DNA from: Paraburkholderia sp. BL10I2N1
GTDB taxonomy: Bacteria; Pseudomonadota; Gammaproteobacteria; Burkholderiales; Burkholderiaceae
Direction: 5' to 3'
NCBI RefSeq assembly: GCF_004361815.1
Contig: NZ_SNWA01000002.1
Location: 1,426,001 to 1,490,000, forward strand
Length of the DNA stretch: 64,000 bases
The position numbers and the translations under genes were made by a program. The stretch's first letter is position 1. Each line of letters begins with the position of its first letter. Below the pieces are notes generated by a model. It was not told the origin of the DNA. It saw only the letters and a program-made list of their open reading frames with translations, and did no database searches. Positions 8,778 to 16,620 of this stretch are shown here, in pieces.

Positions 8778-11476
8778 AATCAGCGCCTTCGACCATCATG
8801 CCTTCGATCAATACGGATCATCTTGCGCCCAACATCACGCCGACGGGTCATCTTCTTGCGGTGCCGAAAACCGATGCTCCCCCTGTGCCGGAAGACATCG
8901 CGCTCGACCGCGCTTTCCAGGCCGGCGCAGGCCACGGCCTGCTCTATCTCGGCAGCACGGTAATCGGACGGGCACTGCCCCCCGCCTGGGGCTGGTGGCG
9001 CGACTTCGCCATGCGTTACGTCACAGCGTTATGCACGACGGCCACAGACGGGGACATCGCAGTCGCCGAACCGGACGCCCGGGACATCGGGAGGCTGATC
9101 GACGATGCCCCACCCATGACGGGCGTCGAATATCTCACGCCGCAAGTGCTCGCGAGACTGTGGGGCGAGATCGGCAACGCCCTGCGCCAGGAGCTGGCCA
9201 GCACGGGCGGCTCGCTTCAGGCATTTCTCAGGTCACGTCATTCCACCTGGAATCTGGTGGGCCGGGTCCACTTCAACCTTGCCGAGAACCGGAAAGACCC
9301 GGACGCCCCGTTCGCTTTTCTGGCCACTTATACGGCGCGCGTCTCCGCGCATGGCAAGACCCAGCATCAGCCCCTGTCGCGCTCGCTCGAGGAATTTTCC
9401 GGCACGCGCAACAAGGCGCAGCTTCTTTCGCTGCTGCTCCCCGTTCAGCGGGCGGCCGAGTGTTGCGACTGGGTGCGCTCCATGCTTGAGTCGCGCGAGA
9501 TCTATCATCCGCTGCGCTGGACGCCCACCGAGGCCTGGCACCTGCTCCAGGATTTGCCGGCACTCGAGGCCGCCGGCATCATCGTCCGGCTGCCCGGTAC
9601 GTGGACGACGGGTCGTCCCGCGCGGCCGAGCGTCACGGCCAGTGTGGGCACGAAACCGCCGTCGCTCGTCGGCAAGGATGCCTTGCTCGATTTCAATCTG
9701 GCAGTCTCGCTCGAGGGCGAACCATTAAGCCCCGCCGAAGTCCGAAAGCTGCTCAAGGGCGCCGACGGCCTGCAGTGGATCCGCGGGCGCTGGATCGAGG
9801 TGGATACCCGGAAGCTCGGCCGTCTTCTGCAACGCTTCGAAGATCTCGGGCAGGCCGCGCAATCGGGGCTCCCACTCAACGACGCGCTACGCCTGCTGGC
9901 AGGCGTGCCGGGCAATGATGCCGAAGTGCCTGAAGAACACGACTGGGCGCAGGTCGTGGCCGGTCCCTGGCTGGCCGATACCCTTCAGAACCTGCGTCAA
10001 CCGCAAGGCCTGGCGCGCGTCGAGCCGGGCCCCGGGTTGCATGCGCAGCTTCGACCGTACCAGCACGCGGGCGTGCAGTGGCTCTACCTGCTCAGCCGGC
10101 TCGAACTGGGCGCGTGTCTGGCCGACGATATGGGGCTCGGCAAAACGATCCAGATCCTCGCGCTGCTCCTCATCCTGAAGCGCGAACAGCGTGATCCACG
10201 TCCCAGCCTCCTCGTTGCGCCGGCCTCCTTGCTGGCCAACTGGGCCTCGGAAGCCGAACGCTTTGCGCCCGGTTTGCGCGTCCTGGTCGCCCACCCCTCC
10301 GTCACGCCCGCCGAGACCCTGCGCGGCCTCGATGAGGTGCGGCTCGCCCAGACCGACCTCGTCATCACCAGTTTTGGCGCGCTGCTTCGCCAACCCGCGC
10401 TGGAGACGATCCGCTGGCGCCTGGCGATCGTCGACGAAGCGCAGGCAATCAAGAACCCCGGAGCCAGGCAGACCCGGCAGGTCAAGAAACTTCAGGCGCA
10501 GTCGCGCATCGCCCTGACAGGTACCCCCGTGGAAAACGGCCTGGCGGACCTGTGGTCCATCTTCGATTTCACGCATCCGGGCCTGCTGGGCTCGGCGAAG
10601 GATTTCGCCGGATTCAGCAGGCGTCTCGCGAAAGCCGGGCACTTCGGTCCGCTTCGCTCGCTCGTGCGACCGTACATTCTGCGCCGCCTGAAGACGGACA
10701 GGAATGTCATTGCCGATCTCCCGGAAAAGACCGAGCTCAAGGCATGGTGTCACCTGAGTCCCGTCCAGGCCGCACTGTACGAGCGCGCGGTCCAGGACCT
10801 GGCCGCCGCGCTCGACGGTGCAGAAGGCATCGAGCGCAAGGGCATCGTGCTGAGCTACCTGATGCGTTTGAAGCAGATATGCAACCATCCGTCCCAGTGG
10901 CTCGGCGACGCGGCATGGAAGCCTGAGGCCAGCGGCAAATTTGCGCGTCTGCGGGAACTGGTCGACGTGATTGCCGCGAAGCAGGAAAAGGTACTCGTAT
11001 TCACGCAGTTTCGCGAAACCACCGAGCCCCTGGCGGCGTTTCTGGGATCACTGTTTGGCCGCGAGGGTTTGATCCTGCATGGCGGCACCCCGGTCGGAAA
11101 GCGGCGCGAGCTGGTCAGGCTTTTTCAGGAAGACGAATTGACACCCTTCTTCGTGCTGTCGCTCAAGGCAGGGGGATCGGGGTTGAATCTCACGGCCGCT
11201 TCCCACGTGATTCATTTCGATCGCTGGTGGAATCCGGCCGTGGAAAATCAGGCGACGGACCGGGCCTTTCGTATCGGCCAGCGCAAAAACGTGCTGGTGC
11301 ACAAGTTCGTCTGCCGGGGCACAGTCGAGGATCGGATCGACCAGCTGATCGAAACGAAGCAGCAACTGGTGAAGGATGTGCTCGAAGCCGGAGCGGAGCT
11401 GCTGCTGACTGAAATGACCGATCGGGAGTTGCTCGATCTCGTCAGGCTCGATATACATCGTGCGCAGGAAACCTGA
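8774..11476 (+). CDS. SNF2-family DEAD/DEAH helicase
   Basis: This is a 900-residue protein with a variable N-terminal half and a SNF2 ATPase core from about residue 420. Motifs seen are DDMGLGKTIQIL (Walker A), DEAQAIKNP (a DEAQ variant of motif II), ALTGTPVENGLADLWSI (motif III) and DRAFRIGQRKNVLVHKFV (motif VI). Such proteins translocate on double-stranded DNA. Many bacterial genomes pair one with a SWIM-finger protein, as here, where the SWIM gene follows within 20 bases. The GTG start overlaps the restored integrase stop (GTGA). An internal ATG (MPSINTDHL) about ten codons on is an alternative. Its role in the transposon is unknown; it may be cargo or assist DNA processing. Confidence 0.92.
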   Translation: MKSAPSTIMPSINTDHLAPNITPTGHLLAVPKTDAPPVPEDIALDRAFQAGAGHGLLYLGSTVIGRALPPAWGWWRDFAMRYVTALCTTATDGDIAVAEPDARDIGRLIDDAPPMTGVEYLTPQVLARLWGEIGNALRQELASTGGSLQAFLRSRHSTWNLVGRVHFNLAENRKDPDAPFAFLATYTARVSAHGKTQHQPLSRSLEEFSGTRNKAQLLSLLLPVQRAAECCDWVRSMLESREIYHPLRWTPTEAWHLLQDLPALEAAGIIVRLPGTWTTGRPARPSVTASVGTKPPSLVGKDALLDFNLAVSLEGEPLSPAEVRKLLKGADGLQWIRGRWIEVDTRKLGRLLQRFEDLGQAAQSGLPLNDALRLLAGVPGNDAEVPEEHDWAQVVAGPWLADTLQNLRQPQGLARVEPGPGLHAQLRPYQHAGVQWLYLLSRLELGACLADDMGLGKTIQILALLLILKREQRDPRPSLLVAPASLLANWASEAERFAPGLRVLVAHPSVTPAETLRGLDEVRLAQTDLVITSFGALLRQPALETIRWRLAIVDEAQAIKNPGARQTRQVKKLQAQSRIALTGTPVENGLADLWSIFDFTHPGLLGSAKDFAGFSRRLAKAGHFGPLRSLVRPYILRRLKTDRNVIADLPEKTELKAWCHLSPVQAALYERAVQDLAAALDGAEGIERKGIVLSYLMRLKQICNHPSQWLGDAAWKPEASGKFARLRELVDVIAAKQEKVLVFTQFRETTEPLAAFLGSLFGREGLILHGGTPVGKRRELVRLFQEDELTPFFVLSLKAGGSGLNLTAASHVIHFDRWWNPAVENQATDRAFRIGQRKNVLVHKFVCRGTVEDRIDQLIETKQQLVKDVLEAGAELLLTEMTDRELLDLVRLDIHRAQET

Positions 11477-11494
11477 CTACGCAAAGGGAATGTG

Positions 11495-12625
11495 ATGGGT
11501 TACTACGGTGGATGGAAACCTTATGTCCCGGTGGCTGAACGCCGGAGAAAAGCCGAACAGCAGGTCGCGAAAGCAATCAAGACCGGCAGGACGCTGTCGC
11601 CGATCGCGCCGTATCGCGGCGCCATCGCGAAAACCTTCTGGGGCAAGGCGTGGTGCGATAACCTGGAACGCTACAGCGACTACGGCAACCGCCTGCCGCG
11701 CGGGCGCACCTACGTCCGTAACGGTTCGGTGATCGATCTGCAGATCACGGCGGGCAAAATACACGCACAGGTCATGGGATCGAGCCTCTACACGGTCAAG
11801 ATCGACGTCAGTGCGTCTGCCAATCAACACTGGCGCACGTTGGTCGCCGACTGCGCGTCATCGATCGATTCCATGGTCGAGCTGCTGCAGGGCAAGCTAT
11901 CGGGCGCCGTGATGGAACGGATCTGCAAGCCGGGCACGGGGCTCTTTCCCTCGCCGAAGGATATCCGGTTCGGTTGCAACTGCCTGGACTGGGCGTCGAT
12001 GTGCAAGCATGTGGCCGCGGTGCTGTACGGTATCGGCGCCCGGTTCGACCAGCAGCCCGAACTGCTCTTCACGCTGCGGGGTGTGGACGCCGCCGATCTC
12101 GTCAGCAGCACGGGTGCCGGATTGTCCGCAGCGGGACCCGCGCCAGCGTCGGGCAAGGTCCTCGACGACGCGGCCCTGGGCGACGTATTCGGTATCGAGA
12201 TCGACACCGGGCTGCTCGCCGCACCTGGTGCCGCCCGCAAACGGGCAGGCAGGCAATCCGCTCCGCAAACGAGCCGGGTTCCCACGCCATCGATCCCAGC
12301 GAAACCGGCCGCGAGTGCGAAATCGACCTCGAAAGGCAAAACGGCGGCACCCAAAACGGTGGTCAAATCCGTCGTTGCCGCAAAACCTGCTGGCAAGGCG
12401 CGTGCGGACGCACCAGGGGCGACCCGTTCAGCGAGCGCGAAATCGACCTCGAAAGGCAAAACGGCGGCGCCTAAAGCGGTGGTCAAACCCGTCGTTGCCG
12501 CAAAACCTGCTGGCAAGCTGCGCGCGGGCGCTCCAAAGGCGCCCCGTTCAACCGCCACGCAAAAACCACCCACACGTTCGCTGGCGACACCACGATCCCC
12601 ACAGAAAGCAAAAACATCCCGATGA
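11495..12625 (+). CDS. SWIM zinc-finger protein with histone-H1-like tail
   Basis: The protein has about 376 residues. The ATG at 11495 lies eight bases after AAGGGA; a GTG one codon earlier is possible. The N-terminal half (MGYYGGWKPYVPVAERR) matches the conserved start of SWIM proteins that partner SNF2 helicases. The zinc site is FGCNCLDWASMCKHVAAVLYG near residues 150-170 (CxC then CxH). From about residue 265 the protein becomes a Lys/Ala/Pro/Ser tail with two near-identical 40-residue units (KSTSKGKTAAPK), like histone H1 or AlgP tails, which should bind DNA non-specifically. It follows the SNF2 gene and shares its strand, probably as one operon. Confidence 0.88.
   Translation: MGYYGGWKPYVPVAERRRKAEQQVAKAIKTGRTLSPIAPYRGAIAKTFWGKAWCDNLERYSDYGNRLPRGRTYVRNGSVIDLQITAGKIHAQVMGSSLYTVKIDVSASANQHWRTLVADCASSIDSMVELLQGKLSGAVMERICKPGTGLFPSPKDIRFGCNCLDWASMCKHVAAVLYGIGARFDQQPELLFTLRGVDAADLVSSTGAGLSAAGPAPASGKVLDDAALGDVFGIEIDTGLLAAPGAARKRAGRQSAPQTSRVPTPSIPAKPAASAKSTSKGKTAAPKTVVKSVVAAKPAGKARADAPGATRSASAKSTSKGKTAAPKAVVKPVVAAKPAGKLRAGAPKAPRSTATQKPPTRSLATPRSPQKAKTSR
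12301..12540 (+). repeat. Two tandem 120-bp repeats in the SWIM gene
   Basis: Units 12301-12420 and 12421-12540 are close copies in phase with codons (40 residues each). The start of a third unit is visible at 12541 (CCCCGTTCA). Copy-number change would lengthen or shorten the basic tail without a frameshift. Confidence 0.9.
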
Positions 12626-12635
12626 GGTCAACGTC

Positions 12636-13061
12636 ATGGTCGCCGTCAAATTCGATGATCTTTCCTCGGCCTTCGACTTCGTCAGCTACGCAGCGCCGAT
12701 GGAACACCAGGCGTATATCTCGCTCAATACGGGAAAAATCTACCGGATTTCCGATGCCATCGACACGATCGAGGAGGAGATTCCCGCGGATCTGGAAGAC
12801 CCGGATCGCTACCTCGCGATACCGCACAAGAACGAACTTGATCTCGGAAGCAGTCTCGCCCTGCGCTTCGCCGCACAGCAGCTGCCTGCACGTGATGACC
12901 AGGTTGAAGGGTTTTTCCAGCGGCGAGGGGCATACGCGCGCTTCAAGGATTTACTCGAGCGCGAAGGTGCCCTGGAACGCTGGTATGCATTTGAAGCCGA
13001 CTCTGCCGAAAAGGCACTGAGGCAATGGTGTGCTGAAAACGGGCTCGAGATTCTTGATTGA
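12636..13061 (+). CDS. UPF0158 family protein
   Basis: This is a 141-residue acidic protein: MVAVKFDDLSSAFDFVSY, then AYISLNTGKIYRIS, then a C-terminal FKDLLEREGALERWYAFE and ALRQWCAENGLEI. The pattern of a substrate-like TGKIYR strand and a WY/F-E C-terminal helix is that of the UPF0158 family, whose function is not known. The chosen ATG is eight bases after GAGG. The frame is open far upstream, but that part is the shadow of the SWIM gene. Only ten bases separate it from the SWIM stop, so it is likely the last gene of the integrase-SNF2-SWIM unit. Confidence 0.85.
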   Translation: MVAVKFDDLSSAFDFVSYAAPMEHQAYISLNTGKIYRISDAIDTIEEEIPADLEDPDRYLAIPHKNELDLGSSLALRFAAQQLPARDDQVEGFFQRRGAYARFKDLLEREGALERWYAFEADSAEKALRQWCAENGLEILD

Positions 13062-13282
13062 GACGCGACGCGTCGGGTGAGACAGGCCAAAGTCTCTCGC
13101 GACACAGCGTACCATCTTTACGTCAATCAGCCGGAAACCCTTGCTACACAAGGCTCTTCAGCCCGGAATTCGTCACAGAACTGAAAAAGCACCAACTTTT
13201 GTAGAAATTCGTATCAACTTTAGTTCGTTTGACAGAAAGCGCCGGACGGCCACGTAATGATAAGCACTGAAGGATATGCGTC

Positions 13283-14494
13283 ATGGGTCGAAACGGGAGA
13301 GGCGTTGTTGCAAGATCGGACAAGGGGATCCAGATCACGTTCCAATATGAAGGCCGACGGTGCCGCGAAACGATCCCGCTGCCCCCTACAGCCGCTAACC
13401 TGAAACGGGCGGAGCAGCATCGAGCCGCCATCCTCTATGAAATATCCCGAGGGACATTCGACTATGCTCAGGTCTTTCCAACCTCAAAAATTGCGAAGAA
13501 GCTCGCGCGTGGTAGTGCCGACAGCCATCTGGTAGGACCATTCCTCAAACGCTGGTTTGAGATAAAAAGACATGAGTTGAAAGCGAGCACCGAGGCTGAA
13601 TGGAACCGAACTGTACACAATCTGCTGGTGCCGCAGTTCGGACATCTCGCCCTGGTCGACCTTACACGCGACGTCATCACAACGTGGCTCAAGTCACTTG
13701 ATCACCAACGGCCAAAGGCCATTTCCAACAAGCGTTTGGCCAACATTCAAACAGTAGTACGGCAAGCGCTTGCTGCAGCGCTCGAGCAGAAGCTTATCGA
13801 CGTCAATCCATTGGGAGGCTTCACGTACTCGCGCAAGATCAGCGTGCGAGTGGAGCCTGCGAACCTCTGCCAGCTTCAAACAAAGGCTCCCGTCGATCCC
13901 TTTTCATCGGACGAGCAAGCGCAGATTCTTGCGCTCGCAGACCCACAGGTGCGCAACTTTCTGCAGTTTGCGTTCTGGACGGGGTTGCGCACAAGCGAGC
14001 TCATCGCACTCAATTGGTCAGACATCGATTGGGAAGCGGGTGTCGTGAAGGTTTGGAAGGCCATGACGCGAGAGGCCAGGGGCAAAGTCGAAACAACGAA
14101 GACCGCGGCCGGCAGGCGTCAGGTCAAGCTATTGCCTCCTGCGGTCGCGGCGCTGATGGCACAAAGGGAATACGCTGAGCAGGCGCTGGAAGCAATCTTC
14201 CGCGATCCACGCACCGGCAAGCGATGGGCGGGTCACGGCAAGGTATATGACGTATGGCAGGTCATCATGCGCAAGGCCAAGACGCTGCACGGCATCCACT
14301 ACCGCAACCCCTATCAGACCAGGCATACCTATGCATCAATGATGCTCTCAGCTGGCGAGCCGCCGATGTGGGTGTCAAAGCAGATGGGGCACGCAGATCA
14401 GACGATGATCTACCGCGTCTATGGGCGTTGGATGCCGGAAGCCGACCGGGGGGCAGGTTTACGGGTGGTAGCAATGTTCGCCACAAAGGAATAG
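13283..14494 (+). CDS. Tyrosine integrase of a genomic island or prophage
   Basis: This 403-residue integrase is intact. The first 60 residues (GIQITFQYEGRRCRETIPLPPT) look like the arm-type DNA-binding domain, DUF3596 class. A core-binding domain covers about 85-185 and the catalytic domain about 210-395, with FWTGLRTSELIALNWSDID (Arg), YQTRHTYASMML (HxxR-like), MGHADQTMIYRVYGRW (His, Tyr). A ribosome site AAGGA is eight bases before the ATG. It starts a different strand-plus unit from the SNF2 module and may be the integrase that brought in the helicase and DUF2971 region. No tRNA or att repeat is visible next to it. Confidence 0.9.
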   Translation: MGRNGRGVVARSDKGIQITFQYEGRRCRETIPLPPTAANLKRAEQHRAAILYEISRGTFDYAQVFPTSKIAKKLARGSADSHLVGPFLKRWFEIKRHELKASTEAEWNRTVHNLLVPQFGHLALVDLTRDVITTWLKSLDHQRPKAISNKRLANIQTVVRQALAAALEQKLIDVNPLGGFTYSRKISVRVEPANLCQLQTKAPVDPFSSDEQAQILALADPQVRNFLQFAFWTGLRTSELIALNWSDIDWEAGVVKVWKAMTREARGKVETTKTAAGRRQVKLLPPAVAALMAQREYAEQALEAIFRDPRTGKRWAGHGKVYDVWQVIMRKAKTLHGIHYRNPYQTRHTYASMMLSAGEPPMWVSKQMGHADQTMIYRVYGRWMPEADRGAGLRVVAMFATKE

Positions 14495-15260
14495 TTGTGG
14501 CATCCCTGTGTCATTCCTACGGGGAATTGGGGGGTTGCGAAGGGGCACAAAATTGAATGAAAGGATTCCGACTGTGGAGTTCAGCAATTAATGTCGCGGT
14601 TTGACAACCAATTCGTGTCGTTTTTCACGGGTCGAACCGCCCGATTTCGCACCCGTCCGCTCCATGTCCAACCAATTCGTGTCGCCTTGATAGGCAGACG
14701 CTTAAATTCTCGACGGTCTGTCCCTTTATGCGGCAAAGCAACGTCAATTCACTACGGCAAGGACTTCGGTGGCAGTTGGCCTAACTCTGTACCACCGTCG
14801 CGCCAATATCTTCGCTCCGATCGAGCGCACGCAGTCTCAACTGCATCTACCAGAGCGCTCATTCCCTGCTTTCGCTCGCGGACCATTATCGGTCAAAGGT
14901 GTTGTGCATCAGGCGTGAACTGACGGGCAAGTCGTCGGCCAGAGCGGACGTGGGAGTGCCAGCCACTGTGAGACAGTTCAAGGGCGCTTTGCCGCCATTC
15001 GCCGTCGTAGTCTCGAATGTCAGAAACCGTCCCGACTGAACGAGTTCAGCTGGGCGCCCCTGCGACATTTCATGCAACAGGCGTAAGCCCACCCGAAGCG
15101 GTCGTGTGTGCTTGCTTAATTGAAATCGAGCGGCGGCTCGGCATGGAATCCGAGGAAGTCGACCGCCTAACAGATCGCTCGGTATGCCGGCCCGCATTGG
15201 CGGGCGCAGCGCAAAACGTTTTCGCACGTGCCTGGGTGCCGGAATGATAAGAGTTGCCGC
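14495..15260. other. Gene-free interval with a 16-bp direct repeat
   Basis: No convincing coding sequence was found here; the short frames on both strands lack recognisable motifs. The 16-base word CAACCAATTCGTGTCG occurs twice, at 14605-14620 and 14669-14684, in the same orientation, 64 bases apart. Paired direct repeats of this kind occur at ends of some insertion sequences, but no transposase remnant was recognised. Confidence 0.5.
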
Positions 15261-16067
15261 TTAGTCAATCTGAACGATATCCATCAGGTATTGCTCGCGG
15301 CCGATCTTCGCTTCGTAGAGGGTTACCGGAGTGCCCCGTTTTTCGAGCAATCCTCTCGCATAGTCCCGGTCCTCCTGCGGCATCAGATAACCGAAGATGA
15401 CACCCTCCAGCAGCTCTGGCGGGTAGCTTGTTAGCCGCGGGCTCCGGTGCTGGTCGAAGTTGACAATACGGTATTCGTGCTCATACTCCCAGCCTTCATA
15501 CTTGGTCAGGAAGATTGTCCCGTATTGAGCCTCATTGTCCGTGCTATCGAAATAGTTGACGACCGGGTACATCGCGCGATAGTCAACCGGGTTTGCATGC
15601 TCGAAAAAATCGAGCGTCCGGAACTTCAGGCACATGCCCTTATGCTTGTCGCCATAGTGATAGAACATCACTGGATCACGCTCGCATTCAGAAAGACAAA
15701 GCACGCCAACGAGGCGGCTCCGAAGGTCTGATGAGAGTAGTTGATGTCCGATCTCGCAAAGTTCGTCGTTGAACGCTGGATACTGCTGCTGATACTCCCC
15801 ATAGCAGGTTATGAACTCCTGCCCATGGACGTCGGGGAAATCGCGCATCGCAAGCCCCTTTAGCACGGTTTCACGAAATCCCTGCTGCTCTTTCGGGGTA
15901 GCTCCTCCAAAGCGGAATACCGGCTTACAGTCCATCGGGTCGTTGAAGCTGGAGGGAGCCGAGAACCATAGCTGCGAGTCGGTGAGCAATGCGGCGTATC
16001 GCTTGTCGAGCATTTCGTCCGTTCGATCTCGCAACGGTGTGTACTTGTAAAGGTAGTCGGGCGGCAT
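15261..16067 (-). CDS. DUF2971 domain protein
   Basis: This is a 268-residue protein. Its start, LYKYTPLRDRTDEML...LWFSAPSSFNDPMDCKPVF, is the hallmark of the DUF2971 family (Tyr-Lys-Tyr, then W-F-S-x-P-x-x-F-N-D-P-x-D-C). Later conserved-looking pieces are LCLSECERDPVMFYHYGDKHKGMCLKF and VIFGYLMPQEDRDYAR. The biochemical role is not established; such genes are often seen in variable or defence-rich islands. A GGAGGT ribosome site precedes the ATG. It is divergent from the helicase at 16621 and transcribed towards the integrase, so it is its own transcription unit. Confidence 0.85.
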   Translation of the reverse strand: MPPDYLYKYTPLRDRTDEMLDKRYAALLTDSQLWFSAPSSFNDPMDCKPVFRFGGATPKEQQGFRETVLKGLAMRDFPDVHGQEFITCYGEYQQQYPAFNDELCEIGHQLLSSDLRSRLVGVLCLSECERDPVMFYHYGDKHKGMCLKFRTLDFFEHANPVDYRAMYPVVNYFDSTDNEAQYGTIFLTKYEGWEYEHEYRIVNFDQHRSPRLTSYPPELLEGVIFGYLMPQEDRDYARGLLEKRGTPVTLYEAKIGREQYLMDIVQID

Positions 16068-16620
16068 CGTAACCTCCGGGCGCTGGTCATGAGCGCCAAT
16101 TCAGTCAATTTTACGCGTATTGACAGTCATGCTCGATGTCTAGTCCGCACAACATGGATGACGGAATACGATCGGCAAGAAATTCGCCGATGTCGGCTTG
16201 CAGCTCGCGTCCGGCGTTCCCCTTCAATGCGACGAGCCCGAAGACTTCAAAACCTTCTGCGTGGGATTATTGGGTCTCGACAAATTGCATGACGTCGAAG
16301 GCGCGGTCGCTAGGCTTGCCAAGGCGCTAGACGGTATTCTTCAGAACGCTTTTCGGAAGCATGTGCGCATGGCTCACCATTGCAACCGCATCGGCAGGAA
16401 GACTCCGGACCCTGCCGAACAAGCCACGCGCACGATTCGGCCTTAGCCGATGTTGGGCCAGCGACGCTTGGATGACCGCCATAGTTGGCGGACCAGTCAT
16501 TTTGGTACGGCACTTTCGGTTAAGCTTACAGGGGCCGCCGTTCAGCCAGCTTCTGCAGTGCACTGCAGCGGCTTGCATTTGATGCATCGATAAAGCCGTC
16601 TTTAGAAAAAGGCCACAACA
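16068..16620. other. Intergenic region with a possible gene fragment
   Basis: This is the divergent gap between the DUF2971 gene and the helicase, so it must hold both promoters. A frame of about 83 codons at 16198-16446 on the plus strand (ADVGLQLASGVPLQCDEPED, then GLLGLDKLHDVEGAVARLAK) has natural-looking amphipathic composition but no good start codon and no family match that I know. It may be a remnant. Confidence 0.3.

Noticed and set aside
9887..10888. Minus-strand frame of 333 codons inside the SNF2 gene
   Set aside because: It is the antisense shadow of a protein with clear SNF2 motifs on the other strand; no motif of its own and high GC explains its length.
12009..12635. Long upstream extension of the UPF0158 frame
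   Set aside because: The extension is Arg/Pro-rich sequence in the wrong frame of the SWIM gene; the ATG at 12636 has its own ribosome site and the family starts there.
14495..16620. tRNA gene or att site beside the integrase at 13283
   Set aside because: No cloverleaf-like sequence was recognised and no duplicated tRNA end was seen.
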